From: Rossellomorea aquimaris
Lineage (GTDB): Bacteria > Bacillota > Bacilli > Bacillales > Bacillaceae_B
NCBI RefSeq assembly: GCF_008180865.1
Contig: NZ_VTEX01000003.1
Span: 2,501-66,500 of the forward strand
Direction of reading: 5' to 3'
Length of the DNA: 64,000 nucleotides
The stretch's first letter is position 1, and the number at the start of each line of letters is the position of its first letter. Of the stretch, positions 1 through 9,167 are shown in pieces. The translations under genes and the position numbers were made by a program. A model generated the notes under the pieces. It was not told the origin of the DNA. It ran no database searches and was given only the letters and a program-made list of their open reading frames with translations.

Positions 1-294
1 TTGATATTCTTCCAGAAGATAAATGGCATACAATTCCCCTTCATACTCGCCTGAACGCTCTTTCCCAAATGAAACAAAGCCGATGATTTTCCCATCATCC
101 AATTCACATACATACGTATTATGAGTTCCGGAAAGGATTTGTACCCACTTTTGTTCTCTTTCTTCTATTGATAAAGACTGAAGATAGTTTTCTGAAACGA
201 TTCCTTTGTACGTCGTTCTCCAGCTATGGACGTGTACGTATGCTAACCCGGGTGAGTCTTGAAGGTTTGCCTTTCTAAAGCGGAAGTTCTTCAT
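1..294 (-). CDS. GNAT-family N-acetyltransferase, 3' end cut by the window edge
   Basis: I read 98 codons on the minus strand from ATG at 294 to the window edge with no stop. The peptide starts MKNFRFRKANLQDSPGLAYV and continues with the segment HSWRTTYKGIVSENYL and the hydrophobic strand KIIGFVSFGKER. This is the usual start of acetyl-CoA-dependent GNAT acetyltransferases (N-terminal strand, two helices, then strands 2-4). The acetyl-CoA binding loop lies outside the window, so the substrate cannot be guessed. The first 20 bases overlap the end of the EamA transporter gene upstream, so the two are probably cotranscribed. Family call fairly sure; function unknown. Confidence 0.7.
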   Translation of the reverse strand, partial: MKNFRFRKANLQDSPGLAYVHVHSWRTTYKGIVSENYLQSLSIEEREQKWVQILSGTHNTYVCELDDGKIIGFVSFGKERSGEYEGELYAIYLLEEYQ

Positions 295-1204
295 TCTTTT
301 TCACCTCGTTGACTTTTTGGACCATCTTTTTTAATTTCCTTTCTTCTATTAAGAAGAAGGTAACGCCGATAATTATGACAAGACCTCCAACCACTTGAGT
401 CATCATCACTTTTTCAGCTAAGAGCCAATATGCAAGGATTGAAGCGCCGATTGGTTCAAATAGGATGGCCATAGAGATGGTTGAGGTGCTTAACCACTTC
501 AGGGACCAGTTGAATAATGAATGACCTAATAGCGTCGGGATAATGGCAAGCAATAGAAAGTAGACCCAATCCTCTTTCGGATATGGCCCAAGGCTTTCGG
601 AACGCATCATGACATATAAGAATAAAACGACTGAGCTGATCGCATAGACCAAATACGTGTAGGTAATGAGGGATAGCCGTTTTCTTATCGTCTGCCCGAA
701 TAACAGGTATCCTGTTACGAGAGCGCATGCCACCAATGCTAAAATATCTCCCCATAGCGCGCTTCCGCTTATTTTAAAATCTCCCCAGCTTATGATGATA
801 CTCCCACTAACAGCTAAAACCGCCGAGATGATGGCTCTCCCTGTTAGTTTTTCCTGAAAGAACAAGTAAGCCCCGATAAAAGCGAATAATGGCTGCAATG
901 TGACGAGTACCGTAGAACTGGCAACCGAAGTATAATTTAAGGATTCAAACCAGAGTATGAAGTGAAAGGCCAGAAAGACCCCGGCTAAAATTGAAAACAT
1001 CCAATCTCTTAGAGTAATAACTTTCAGTTCCTTCACATACTTTAAGAAAAATACTGGGGACATTAATAGAACTGTGAAAAACAACCGGTAAAAGGCCAAA
1101 ACACCTGCTGGCGCACTCGATACTTTTACCAGGATGGCAGAGGTTGATACGGAGATGACTCCGATTGCGAGTAATAGATATGGATTAACCTTTGTGTCTG
1201 ACAT
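275..1204 (-). CDS. EamA/DMT-superfamily transporter
   Basis: The 309-residue protein has about ten hydrophobic segments in two similar halves, as expected for two EamA domains (roughly residues 8-140 and 150-287), and a short lysine-rich cytoplasmic tail. Family members move small metabolites (amino acids, sugars, nucleobases) across the cytoplasmic membrane, often outward. Nothing here tells the substrate. Its 3' end overlaps the following GNAT gene by 20 bases. The upstream 100 bases separate it from a divergent MgtC-type gene. Confidence 0.85.
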   Translation of the reverse strand: MSDTKVNPYLLLAIGVISVSTSAILVKVSSAPAGVLAFYRLFFTVLLMSPVFFLKYVKELKVITLRDWMFSILAGVFLAFHFILWFESLNYTSVASSTVLVTLQPLFAFIGAYLFFQEKLTGRAIISAVLAVSGSIIISWGDFKISGSALWGDILALVACALVTGYLLFGQTIRKRLSLITYTYLVYAISSVVLFLYVMMRSESLGPYPKEDWVYFLLLAIIPTLLGHSLFNWSLKWLSTSTISMAILFEPIGASILAYWLLAEKVMMTQVVGGLVIIIGVTFFLIEERKLKKMVQKVNEVKKNEELPL

Positions 1205-1306
1205 GACAGACCTCCTGATATGTATTCGTTGCTCCTATTTTATAATCAGCAGGGGTAAATTACTACATGAATTTTCAGGGATACACGTAGAACTGGAGGG
1301 GGCTTG

Positions 1307-1999
1307 ATGGAACTATTAGATACAACATTCATGATAAAGCTGGGTGTATCTGCGGTTTTAGGATTAATCATAGGGCTTGAGAGAGAATTAAAGCGAAAGC
1401 CTGTAGGTTTAAAGACGTCTCTCGTTATATGTATCGTGAGTTGTTTATTAACGATTGTCTCTATTGAGTCTGCTTATATTTCGGAGGGATCGGATAAAGT
1501 AAATATCACGATGGATCCTTTGCGACTGGCAGCTCAGATTGTTTCAGGGATCGGTTTCTTAGGGGCAGGTGTGATTTTACGAAGAGGGAATGACAGTATC
1601 TCAGGGTTAACGACAGCAGCCATGATCTGGGGTGCGGCAGGAATCGGAATTGCTGTTGGAGCAGGCTTCTATATGGAAGCTACGGCTGGTGTGATCCTCT
1701 TGATTGTCTCCGTTGAAGTGGTGCCGATTATCATTACGTATTTAGGACCGAAACGATTGCGGGAAAAAGAGCTTTCCCTGCGTGCTATCATCTTGGAGAA
1801 AAAAGAGATCAAATCAATTATTGAACGAATTAAAGCTGAAGAAATTTCTATTGAAAATATCCGGATCAAAGACTTAAAAAATCAGCAGCACCTTTTGGAA
1901 TTGAAAATCATTGTGGACTTCAGAAAAAAGACGGTAGACATTTACTATACGATTTCAGAAATAGAAGGGATAAAAGATGTGGAAATTGAAAGCTTATAG
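1307..1999 (+). CDS. MgtC/SapB-family membrane protein
   Basis: The protein is about 230 residues. The N-terminal two thirds is the MgtC/SapB domain: the signatures GLIIGLERELKRKPVGLKTS and GIGFLGAGVIL, then GLTTAAMIWGAAGIGIAVGAG, with about four to five membrane helices. A soluble C-terminal part follows from about residue 160. MgtC proteins are linked to growth in low magnesium and, in some bacteria, to control of ATP synthase; the role in Bacillaceae is unsettled. I chose ATG at 1307 because GGAGGGGG lies 5-12 bases upstream; a TTG at 1304 is possible. A second family member follows in convergent orientation. Confidence 0.85.
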   Translation: MELLDTTFMIKLGVSAVLGLIIGLERELKRKPVGLKTSLVICIVSCLLTIVSIESAYISEGSDKVNITMDPLRLAAQIVSGIGFLGAGVILRRGNDSISGLTTAAMIWGAAGIGIAVGAGFYMEATAGVILLIVSVEVVPIIITYLGPKRLREKELSLRAIILEKKEIKSIIERIKAEEISIENIRIKDLKNQQHLLELKIIVDFRKKTVDIYYTISEIEGIKDVEIESL

Positions 2000-2003
2000 A
2001 AGT

Positions 2004-2045
2004 TAAGGAATGAGGATGCATGAACACCCTCGTTCCTTTTCATTT
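2004..2045. terminator. bidirectional terminator between convergent MgtC genes
   Basis: AAGGAATGAGG at 2005 pairs with CCTCGTTCCTT about 11 bases later, and is followed by TTTTCATTTTTT on the plus strand. Either strand could use the hairpin, which sits exactly between the two convergent stop codons. Confidence 0.7.
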
Positions 2046-2771
2046 TTTGTGAAGCTGGAACTTTTTCACACATTCTAAATCCTGGACAACTTCCAGTACT
2101 TCATTAAATCGAAGGACACTTGGAGTTAATATAAGAAGGGAATATTTAAAGGCATCCACCCCCTCCATTTCATCTCCTTCTTCAATTTGGTATTGAGTGA
2201 TCTCGATTCCATGATCATGAAGTGCGTCATTTATAGACGTGATATTACCCTTCCCCTTTTGCACGATCAGACTAAGGAGCAGGAGCTTCTTATGCTTCAC
2301 TTTTTCCTTATAAAAGCTTTCCAGGTTGTTCAAGAAAAATAACGTCACGACGATTACCAGTGTTGTAAAGATCGCTAAATAATACATCCCGATGCCGACT
2401 ACCAACCCTAAGCCTGCAACAACCCAAATACTGGCGGCAGTGGTTAAACCTCGAACCGTCACGCCTCCATGGACCATAATCGTTCCCGCACCAAGAAAGC
2501 CGATTCCCGAAATAACATAGGAAGGAATCCGACTTGGATCAAAACCAACTAATTGAGGGTGTTCGTCTAAAAACGGTTCGAATCCATATAGGGAAACAAG
2601 CATCAATAAACAGGAGCCGACACCCACAAGAATATGAGTGCGTAAACCTGCCGGGTGATTTTTAAATTCCCTCTCTATACCAATTAAGCCGCTCAGTAGA
2701 ACGATTAACATAATACGAATAAGAGCAGTGTAAAACTCATCTGGAATCTCCAGATAATCTATCATCTCCAT
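2040..2771 (-). CDS. MgtC/SapB-family membrane protein (second paralog)
   Basis: About 243 residues. It has the same family marks as its convergent neighbour: GLIGIEREFKNHPAGLRTH, then SGIGFLGAGTIMVHG and VRGLTTAASIWVVAGLGLVVG. About five membrane helices are followed by a soluble ACT-like C-terminal region (about 160-243). The start at 2771 (MEMIDYLEIP) is preferred because GAGGGGA lies seven bases upstream. The longer frame from 2792 would begin just ahead of that site. Two diverged family members side by side suggest an old duplication or different conditions of use. Role in Mg2+ or membrane homeostasis is a family-based inference. Confidence 0.83.
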   Translation of the reverse strand: MEMIDYLEIPDEFYTALIRIMLIVLLSGLIGIEREFKNHPAGLRTHILVGVGSCLLMLVSLYGFEPFLDEHPQLVGFDPSRIPSYVISGIGFLGAGTIMVHGGVTVRGLTTAASIWVVAGLGLVVGIGMYYLAIFTTLVIVVTLFFLNNLESFYKEKVKHKKLLLLSLIVQKGKGNITSINDALHDHGIEITQYQIEEGDEMEGVDAFKYSLLILTPSVLRFNEVLEVVQDLECVKKFQLHKK

Positions 2772-2834
2772 AACCTTTCCCCTCTCCATCATCTACCTAT
2801 ACTTTTTACCTGGAACGAACCTTTTAAAACGCAA

Positions 2835-2870
2835 AAATCAAAAAAACCAGGTGGAGTTCACCTGGTTCTT
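2835..2870 (-). terminator. terminator of the fructose operon
   Basis: On the minus strand ACCAGGTG, a five-base loop and CACCTGGT are followed by seven T. The hairpin lies just past the fruA stop codon and ends the fruR-fruK-fruA transcript. Confidence 0.85.
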
Positions 2871-2877
2871 TCATGAA

Positions 2878-4749
2878 TCATTTAATCGGCTTCTTTAATA
2901 ACCCAACCATTACGGCTGTAATAATAGAGCCAATCAGTACTGCTAACAGATATAAGAACGGATTCCCTTCTACTACCGGGAATACGAATAATCCACCGTG
3001 GGGGGCAGGTAAACCAATCCCAAAGAACATCGCTAACGCTCCTGCAACCGCAGAACCTGTCACAATAGAAGGGATGACCCGGAACGGATCGGCTGCAGCA
3101 AATGGAATCGCTCCTTCTGTAATAAAGGATGCTCCCATAAAGTAAGCCGCGATACCCGCTTTTCGCTCATTATCATTGAACTTCTTCTTGAATATTGTCG
3201 TTGCCAGTGCAAGCCCCAGTGGTGGTACCATTCCACCAGCCATGATGGCTGCATGGGGAGCAAGGTTCCCACCTTCAATCATGGCAATCCCGAATGTAAA
3301 GGCCGCTTTGTTGATCGGACCTCCCATGTCGACTGCCATCATGCCGCCAAGAACAAGTCCGAGTAAAATCAGGTTCCCTGTTCCTAATCCATCCAGCCAG
3401 TTTTGAATACCCGTATTCACTGCACTCAGTGGCTCCACAAGGAACTGAAGCATGATGAATCCAGTAATGAAAATTCCCAGCAACGGATAGATCAATACCG
3501 GTTTGATCCCTTCCAATGAAGGAGGGAAATTGTTTGTTAAACGCTTGATTCCGAGAACTACATAACCTGCTAAGAAACCGGCAATAATTCCACCTAAGAA
3601 CCCGCTTTGCCCCGTTGCAGCAATCAACCCGCCAATCATACCAGGGGCAAATCCTGGTCGGTCAGCTATACTCATGGCAATGAATCCCGCTAAGACAGGC
3701 ACCATTAAGTAGAAGGCATTATCTCCGCCGATTTTCATTAGCATGGCTGCAAATTCATTATACTCAGGAGAATCAGGATTCGCTGACTGAATGCCGAATA
3801 AGAACGAGATCGCAATCAGGATCCCTCCACCTACAACGAAAGGAAGCATGTTAGAAACACCATTCATCAGATGCTTGTAAAAACCTGACTTTTGTTTTTT
3901 CTCAGGACCGGCCCCAGTCTCACCAGATTGCTCTCTACCTTTATATAGAGGCGCTTCTTGTTTCATAGCCTGATTCAATAATTCTTCAGGACGTCTAATC
4001 GCTTCTGCAACAGGAACCTCAATCACAGGCTTTCCTTTAAACCGATTCATTTCCACTTTCGTATCGGCAGCTACGATTATAGCTACAGCGCTTTCAATCT
4101 CTGCAGAGGTTAAGACGTTCTTTGCTCCACCAGATCCATTCGTCTCTACTTTTAGATTCACACCAATTTCTTTCGCCTTGGCTTTTAACGCATCTGCTGC
4201 CATATACGTATGAGCAATCCCTGTAGGACATGCCGTTACGGCCAGGATCTTTCCTTCGCTTGTGGAAGTTTCAACAGGGATCTCTTCCTCGTCCTCTTGA
4301 TCATGAACATTAATAATTTCTAAAACTTCTTCTTTTGATGAAGCATTCACTAACGCTTTGCGGACCTCGGAGTCCATCAGCATAGAAGAAAGACGGCTTA
4401 ACGCTTCTAAATGTGTTTGATTGGCCCCTTCTGTTGCTGCAATCATAAAGAACAAATGAGCAGGAGCCCCATCGAGAGATTCATAGTCTACTCCTTGTTC
4501 TGATTTACCAAATGCAATCGCAGGTGTTTTGACTGCCGATGTTTTCGCGTGTGGAATGGCGATACCTTCCCCAATACCTGTTGTACTTTGCGCTTCGCGA
4601 TTAAGAATCGCTTGCTTGAATTCTTTAGGGTCCTCTAGCTTCCCGCTTTTATCTAATACGGAAACCAATTCATCGATAACGCCCGTTTTGAATGCAGAAG
4701 ATATATTTAGCTGAATCGTATCTTTCGTCAATAATTCCGTAATCCTCAT
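2878..4749 (-). CDS. fruA: PTS fructose-specific transporter, EIIABC
   Basis: The 623-residue fusion carries all three fructose PTS domains. EIIA covers about 1-150, with the phosphorylated histidine in GIAIPHAKTS (His67). EIIB covers about 165-265, with the cysteine in ILAVTACPTGIAHTYM (Cys174). EIIC covers about 290-623, with many membrane helices and the motif FITEGAIPFAA. It takes up fructose and phosphorylates it at C1. It is the last gene of fruR-fruK-fruA, 12 bases after fruK, and a terminator follows. Domain order and length match FruA of Bacillus. Confidence 0.96.
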   Translation of the reverse strand: MRITELLTKDTIQLNISSAFKTGVIDELVSVLDKSGKLEDPKEFKQAILNREAQSTTGIGEGIAIPHAKTSAVKTPAIAFGKSEQGVDYESLDGAPAHLFFMIAATEGANQTHLEALSRLSSMLMDSEVRKALVNASSKEEVLEIINVHDQEDEEEIPVETSTSEGKILAVTACPTGIAHTYMAADALKAKAKEIGVNLKVETNGSGGAKNVLTSAEIESAVAIIVAADTKVEMNRFKGKPVIEVPVAEAIRRPEELLNQAMKQEAPLYKGREQSGETGAGPEKKQKSGFYKHLMNGVSNMLPFVVGGGILIAISFLFGIQSANPDSPEYNEFAAMLMKIGGDNAFYLMVPVLAGFIAMSIADRPGFAPGMIGGLIAATGQSGFLGGIIAGFLAGYVVLGIKRLTNNFPPSLEGIKPVLIYPLLGIFITGFIMLQFLVEPLSAVNTGIQNWLDGLGTGNLILLGLVLGGMMAVDMGGPINKAAFTFGIAMIEGGNLAPHAAIMAGGMVPPLGLALATTIFKKKFNDNERKAGIAAYFMGASFITEGAIPFAAADPFRVIPSIVTGSAVAGALAMFFGIGLPAPHGGLFVFPVVEGNPFLYLLAVLIGSIITAVMVGLLKKPIK

Positions 4750-4761
4750 GTTTGTTCCCCC

Positions 4762-5673
4762 CTATTTTTTCGTAATCTGAATTTCTGTAAATAAGCTTTC
4801 CACTTTCTCCGATGAGCAAAGACCGATTGAATAAGCCGTGGCAGATCCAGCCGAGGTTCCTAAGCGGAATGCATCCTCAATGCTCCAGCCCCTTGATAGT
4901 CCCGCAAGGAATCCGGCAACGGTAGAATCTCCTGCTCCGACAGAGCTTTGCAACTCTCCACTTGGTACGGAAGAATACAATACCTCTTTACCGGTCAGTA
5001 AGAGGGCACCTTTTTCCGCCATTGAAACCATCACGTTTTCTACTCCGTAATCCTTTAACTTCTTTCCGTAGTGAACCGCATCATCAACTGACTCGATCTC
5101 CACATCAAACATCTCCCCCAGCTCATGATGATTCGGTTTGATCAAGAAGGGATTCAAGGAAAGAACTGGCTGAATCAAGTTCTTCTCGGCATCGATAATC
5201 ACTTTCGTTCCTTGTTCCTTACATCGCTCAGCAATCTCCTGGTAAAATGATTTAGGCACCGATCCAGGTATGCTTCCAGCCAGAACGATCATGTCTTCTT
5301 CTGTTAATGATGATATTTGCTGGAGTAACTGCTTTATATGTGCCTCACGAATCGATGGTCCACTACCGTTGATTTCCGTTTCATCATCGGACTTAACCTT
5401 CACGTTAATTCGTGAAGCTTCTTCTACTTCGACAAATTCAGTTTTTATCTTTTCTTTATTTAAAAATTGTTTAATATACTCACCGGTAAATCCTCCTGCA
5501 AATCCAAGAGCAACACTTTCTACATTTAGTACATGTAAAACACGGGAGACATTGATCCCTTTGCCTCCGGGAAATGCACTTTCTTTCTCACTTCGGTTTA
5601 GACCTCCTTTTTGAAAGGAGTCAAGTTCCATAATGTAATCGACAGAAGGGTTCAGTGTTAAGGTATATATCAT
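4762..5673 (-). CDS. fruK: 1-phosphofructokinase
   Basis: A 303-residue PfkB-family kinase starting MIYTLTLNPSVDYIM, with the glycine-rich GGKGINVSR segment near the N-terminus and the anion-hole/catalytic segment VGAGDSTVAGFLAG near residues 245-260. It converts fructose 1-phosphate from FruA into fructose 1,6-bisphosphate. Its ATG overlaps the stop of fruR in an ATGA, which indicates translational coupling. The start of the next gene, fruA, is 12 bases downstream. Confidence 0.95.
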   Translation of the reverse strand: MIYTLTLNPSVDYIMELDSFQKGGLNRSEKESAFPGGKGINVSRVLHVLNVESVALGFAGGFTGEYIKQFLNKEKIKTEFVEVEEASRINVKVKSDDETEINGSGPSIREAHIKQLLQQISSLTEEDMIVLAGSIPGSVPKSFYQEIAERCKEQGTKVIIDAEKNLIQPVLSLNPFLIKPNHHELGEMFDVEIESVDDAVHYGKKLKDYGVENVMVSMAEKGALLLTGKEVLYSSVPSGELQSSVGAGDSTVAGFLAGLSRGWSIEDAFRLGTSAGSATAYSIGLCSSEKVESLFTEIQITKK

Positions 5674-6422
5674 GGTGTCACAACCTTTATCGTAGTTTGT
5701 TTCATCATTTCCTTGTCATGTTCGCCGTCCAGTGCGTTCGTTATAATCATGGCTTTATCGAGATCCACAATTTTGCTAAATGCAATTTCTCCAAACTTGG
5801 AGTCATCCGTTAAGAAAATGGCTTCTCTTGATAATTCAATGGCCATACGCTTTACTTGAGCCTCCTCGGGATCAGGAGTCGTGAATCCATATTGAGCATG
5901 AACCCCGTTCGCCCCCATAAATGCTTTATCAAATCGATACTGTCGTAAGGATTCAACCGCTCCACTCCCGACCATCGCTCTTGTCACCGGCTTTACGTAT
6001 CCGCCGATCATATACGTTTTAAAACCTTTTTGAATGAGGACGTCCACATGGGTCAACCCGTTCGTTACAACTACAATATCCATTTCCGGTAGATGGTCGA
6101 TGAGATTCAAGGTCGTCGTGCCTGCATCCAAAAAGATGCAATCGCCTTCTTCTACGAGGGAAGCAGCATATTGACCGATGGACTGCTTTTCATGAAAGCT
6201 TTTGGATGATTTTTCAGAAACGCTCAATTCCTTCAATTTCCCTTGAAGCCTAGCAGCCCCACCATGTATACGTTTCAGAAACTTCTCTTGCTCGAGCTGT
6301 GTTAAGTCCCGGCGGATCGTTGACTCAGAAGCGTTCGTAACATCCACAATCTCTTGGATTTTTATCGCATCTTTCTCCTTCAACAAGTCTAAGATGATTC
6401 GATGTCGTTCCTCCGTTAACAT
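5670..6422 (-). CDS. fruR: DeoR-family fructose operon regulator
   Basis: The 250-residue protein begins with the DeoR helix-turn-helix (about 1-57; motif ASESTIRRDLTQLEQ). A DeoRC sugar-phosphate sensor domain follows, with DAGTTTLNLIDHL and a DDSKFG segment. As first gene of fruR-fruK-fruA it most likely represses the operon and is released by fructose 1-phosphate, as known for relatives. Its own promoter region carries 10-bp-phased ATCA repeats and a perfect cre box (see the regulatory entries). Confidence 0.93.
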   Translation of the reverse strand: MLTEERHRIILDLLKEKDAIKIQEIVDVTNASESTIRRDLTQLEQEKFLKRIHGGAARLQGKLKELSVSEKSSKSFHEKQSIGQYAASLVEEGDCIFLDAGTTTLNLIDHLPEMDIVVVTNGLTHVDVLIQKGFKTYMIGGYVKPVTRAMVGSGAVESLRQYRFDKAFMGANGVHAQYGFTTPDPEEAQVKRMAIELSREAIFLTDDSKFGEIAFSKIVDLDKAMIITNALDGEHDKEMMKQTTIKVVTP

Positions 6423-6458
6423 AGCATTCTCCTACTTTCTCCGTTTCTTGTTACTTTC

Positions 6459-6527
6459 ATTATAATGAGAACGGTTACAAAAATCAATCACTTTTAATCA
6501 AAAGTAATCATTTTCTATCATAAATCA
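6459..6527 (-). promoter_or_regulatory. fru promoter with phased operator repeats
   Basis: On the minus strand TTGATT (6482-6487) and TATAAT (6459-6464) are separated by exactly 17 bases, a good SigA promoter for fruR. The tetranucleotide ATCA (plus strand) ends at 6490, 6500, 6510 and 6520 and recurs at 6524-6527. The copies are therefore on one face of the helix, overlap the -35 box and reach upstream. This is a likely FruR binding region, by position only. Confidence 0.65.
6466..6479. promoter_or_regulatory. cre box (CcpA site) in the fru promoter
   Basis: Read on the minus strand, TGTAACCGTTCTCA matches every fixed position of the cre consensus TGWNANCGNTNWCA. It lies between the -35 and -10 boxes of the fruR promoter. 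CcpA bound here would block RNA polymerase, so the operon should be under glucose repression. Confidence 0.75.
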
Positions 6528-6559
6528 TTCAAAAACAACCATCCGTTTCTTTTTTTTCT

Positions 6560-6672
6560 CCTGTTGAATTCCTTTCATTATTCAACTGTTAAATTCGAGC
6601 CATTATTCGTATGTCAAATCCATGCCGATATTTGCCTGACAAACCCTAACGATTCATTCAACGGTTGAATCC
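6560..6672. repeat. cluster of GTTGAAT/ATTCAAC inverted repeats
   Basis: The intergenic stretch holds GTTGAAT (near 6563), ATTCAACTGTTAAAT (near 6580-6595) and ATTCAACGGTTGAAT (6656-6670). The last is a 15-bp palindrome with one unpaired central base. Such spaced palindromes are typical operators, but the neighbours are only fruR (transcribed away) and the 3' end of the LTA synthase gene, so no target gene is evident. Confidence 0.4.
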
Positions 6673-6702
6673 GCCCCCTTCACAAAACCCATCAACCCAA
6701 CC

Positions 6703-6755
6703 AACAAAAAAACAAGCCCCATCTCACCAAAATTGGTGGATGGAGCTTGTTTAAA
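6703..6755 (-). terminator. terminator of the LTA synthase gene
   Basis: On the minus strand AACAAGCTCCATCCACC, a short loop and GGTGAGATGGGGCTTGTT form a long hairpin followed by a T run. It sits just past the stop codon of the gene ending at 6766. Confidence 0.85.
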
Positions 6756-6765
6756 GTTACTTATT

Positions 6766-8745
6766 TTATTCGTGGGTTTCTTCTTGTGAAGCTTCAGGAT
6801 CTTCTGAGCTTTTTGGATTTGGATTATTATACTGATAATCCGAGCGATCTATCGGTTTATATCCTTCAGGTTTATAGAAGCGCAGTAAATCTTCGTAAAC
6901 CACTTTATCGGAAAGCTCTAAACGCTTGTTCGCTTCCTTACTTGCTTCTTCACAGGCATTGTTTCCTTCTTCTACAGGTTGACCTGTTTCGTTATCGTAG
7001 CAGACTCCTTTAATTTCAGAGTACTTATCTGTAATGACATCACCATTACGGAAAGGTACGATTTGCTTGCGCTCTTCAGAAAGCAGGTCCTGACCGAAGC
7101 TTAGATAATCTTTAGTCTCTTCTCCCAGAAGGTGCATAATTGTAGGGCGAAGATCAATCTGTCCACCGAACGTATGGTTAACTCCACCTTCTGCACCAGA
7201 GTTAAGAATGAACAATGGTACCCGTTGTAGCTGAGCACTTTCATAGTTACCCACTTCTTTACCTAATACCTCGGACATCGCCTTATTATGGTTATCAGAA
7301 ATTCCATAGTGATCACCATAAAGAACGATCATCGTATCTTCATATAGACCTTTTTCTTTTAAATCATTCACAAAGTCTTCTAATACCTGATCCATGTAAT
7401 GAGACGTTTGGAAATATCGATCCACTACACCGTTACCTGTTTCACCTTGAGGGAAATTAGCATCTTCCTCATGACGGTCAAACGGGAAGTGATTGGATAA
7501 CGTAATGAATTTTGTGTAGAACGGTTGTTTTAAGCTTTCCAGCATCGGTATTGAATCTTCAAAGAACGGCTTATCCTTTAATCCATAAGGGAGCTGTTCT
7601 TCTGGATTACTCATATCATAATACGTTGCATCGAAAAATTTGTCATACCCCATTGAACGGTACATCTCAGAACGGTTCCAGAATGTTTTGTAGTTACCGT
7701 GGAATACCGCTGACGTATATCCTTTTCCCTTTAGGATCGAAGGAGCTGATTGATACGTATTGTTAGCATGCGTCATGAATACAGCACCTTGAGGAAGAGG
7801 GAATAATGAGTTTTCAATAATAAACTCAGAATCAGATGTTTTCCCCTGACCTGTTTGATGGAAGAAGTTATCAAAGTACATCGCTTCTTTACTATCCACT
7901 AGAGAGTTCAAGAATGGTGTAACTTCCTCTCCATTTAGCTCTCTGCCAATCATAAATGTTTGCAGTGATTCCATAGAGATGTAGATAACGTTTTTCCCTT
8001 TTGCTTTACCAAAGTATTCAGGATTTGGGTCTACTTTATTTGCTTTTACGTAATTTTCAACTTCTGAAACTTCATTACTGTCGGCCATAGCACGCTTAGC
8101 AGACGTTTTAGAGTTTTGAACAATATCATAAAGCGTAAAGTTGTGAGTACCAAGATACTTCACCAGATAGTTACGGTCAAAACTGCGAGTCAATAATTCA
8201 GGACGATCAATGTTTGCTAACCCTAAGTTCAATAAGAACACAAGGACTGCAGATGTCATGACCGCAAATACTGAACGGAAACGCAATTTCTCCTGTGGCT
8301 TCACTTTCTTAAGAACCATTAATCCAATGATGATGAATAGATCCAAGAAATATAAAATATCGATTGGACTGATCAATTCGAGTGCACTGCCACCAAGACC
8401 GTTATTCGTTTTCGCCTGTAAAATAACAGGTACTGTAATAAAGTCATTAAAGAAGCGGTAGTATACGACGTTCGCGTATAGAACGAAGGACATTAACAAA
8501 TTAATAACGATAAACGCAATATATCGTCCCTTGCCTTTCCAGAATAATGCGAAGGCAAAGAATAATAGGGCAGAACTTAATGGGTTAAAAAATAAAAGAA
8601 AATGCTGAAGCGCATTTTGTATTCCCAGGTTAAATTCAGCTAAATATACGGCATAAGTCTTAATCCAAAATAGTATAACGACTGTAAAGAAGAACGATAA
8701 CTTCCCAGTACGCATATCATCAAACTGTCTTTTTAAGAAGTTCAT
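6766..8745 (-). CDS. ltaS: Lipoteichoic acid synthase (LtaS family)
   Basis: The 659-residue protein has five N-terminal membrane helices (about 15-180) and an extracellular sulfatase-type domain (about 245-600). The catalytic threonine is visible in FHQTGQGKTSDSEF (Thr303), with metal-binding Glu259 (SMES) and the segment LYGDHYGISD. LtaS moves glycerol phosphate from phosphatidylglycerol onto the growing lipoteichoic acid chain outside the membrane. The N-terminus closely resembles B. subtilis LtaS (segments WIKTY, NPLSSAL, YANVVYYRFFNDFITVPV). Bacillus has several paralogs (YfnI, YqgS, YvgJ), so the exact ortholog is likely but not proven. AAAAAAGGTGATGAAGC precedes the ATG. Confidence 0.92.
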   Translation of the reverse strand: MNFLKRQFDDMRTGKLSFFFTVVILFWIKTYAVYLAEFNLGIQNALQHFLLFFNPLSSALLFFAFALFWKGKGRYIAFIVINLLMSFVLYANVVYYRFFNDFITVPVILQAKTNNGLGGSALELISPIDILYFLDLFIIIGLMVLKKVKPQEKLRFRSVFAVMTSAVLVFLLNLGLANIDRPELLTRSFDRNYLVKYLGTHNFTLYDIVQNSKTSAKRAMADSNEVSEVENYVKANKVDPNPEYFGKAKGKNVIYISMESLQTFMIGRELNGEEVTPFLNSLVDSKEAMYFDNFFHQTGQGKTSDSEFIIENSLFPLPQGAVFMTHANNTYQSAPSILKGKGYTSAVFHGNYKTFWNRSEMYRSMGYDKFFDATYYDMSNPEEQLPYGLKDKPFFEDSIPMLESLKQPFYTKFITLSNHFPFDRHEEDANFPQGETGNGVVDRYFQTSHYMDQVLEDFVNDLKEKGLYEDTMIVLYGDHYGISDNHNKAMSEVLGKEVGNYESAQLQRVPLFILNSGAEGGVNHTFGGQIDLRPTIMHLLGEETKDYLSFGQDLLSEERKQIVPFRNGDVITDKYSEIKGVCYDNETGQPVEEGNNACEEASKEANKRLELSDKVVYEDLLRFYKPEGYKPIDRSDYQYNNPNPKSSEDPEASQEETHE

Positions 8746-9167
8746 GCTTCATCACCTTTTTTATTAGTATTTATTTAAATCATGTATGACTGAAAGTTTA
8801 TTAAGAATTTGTTTAGCAAATGTAAATTCATTTGAATCAACAACGAGTATTATAACAAAAAATAATTTCATGTGTATAACATTTTGTTGAGATTCGTAAC
8901 AAAAATATTTCATGAAAATTCGACATTCCGTATCAAGCGAGGCAGGAAAGCTTGAGCTGTCAAGGCTTTGTTCATTTTGAACGATTCGTGAACGACCCAT
9001 ACTTTCCCAATCTTGTGGATATATATACTAGAAATGTTAATAGTGATTTAAGATTGTTTACTCAGTGTAAACTTATTCCCTGGAATTCTCTTATACAAAC
9101 CTAAAGATACTATGAAATTTTTACCAAGTTCTTTGTTTTCTACTTCAATTATTATGCGCATGCCCTT
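8746..9167. promoter_or_regulatory. intergenic region with a likely ltaS promoter
   Basis: This 422-base stretch is AT-rich and has no credible gene. On the minus strand a TATAAT (plus 8849-8854), with a weak TATACA about 18 bases upstream, would give an approximately 100-base leader for the LTA synthase. I see nothing else that I can support. Confidence 0.45.

Noticed and set aside
8764..9000. Open frame of 78 codons upstream of ltaS
   Set aside because: No ribosome site and an odd composition; the stretch contains the likely ltaS promoter and leader.
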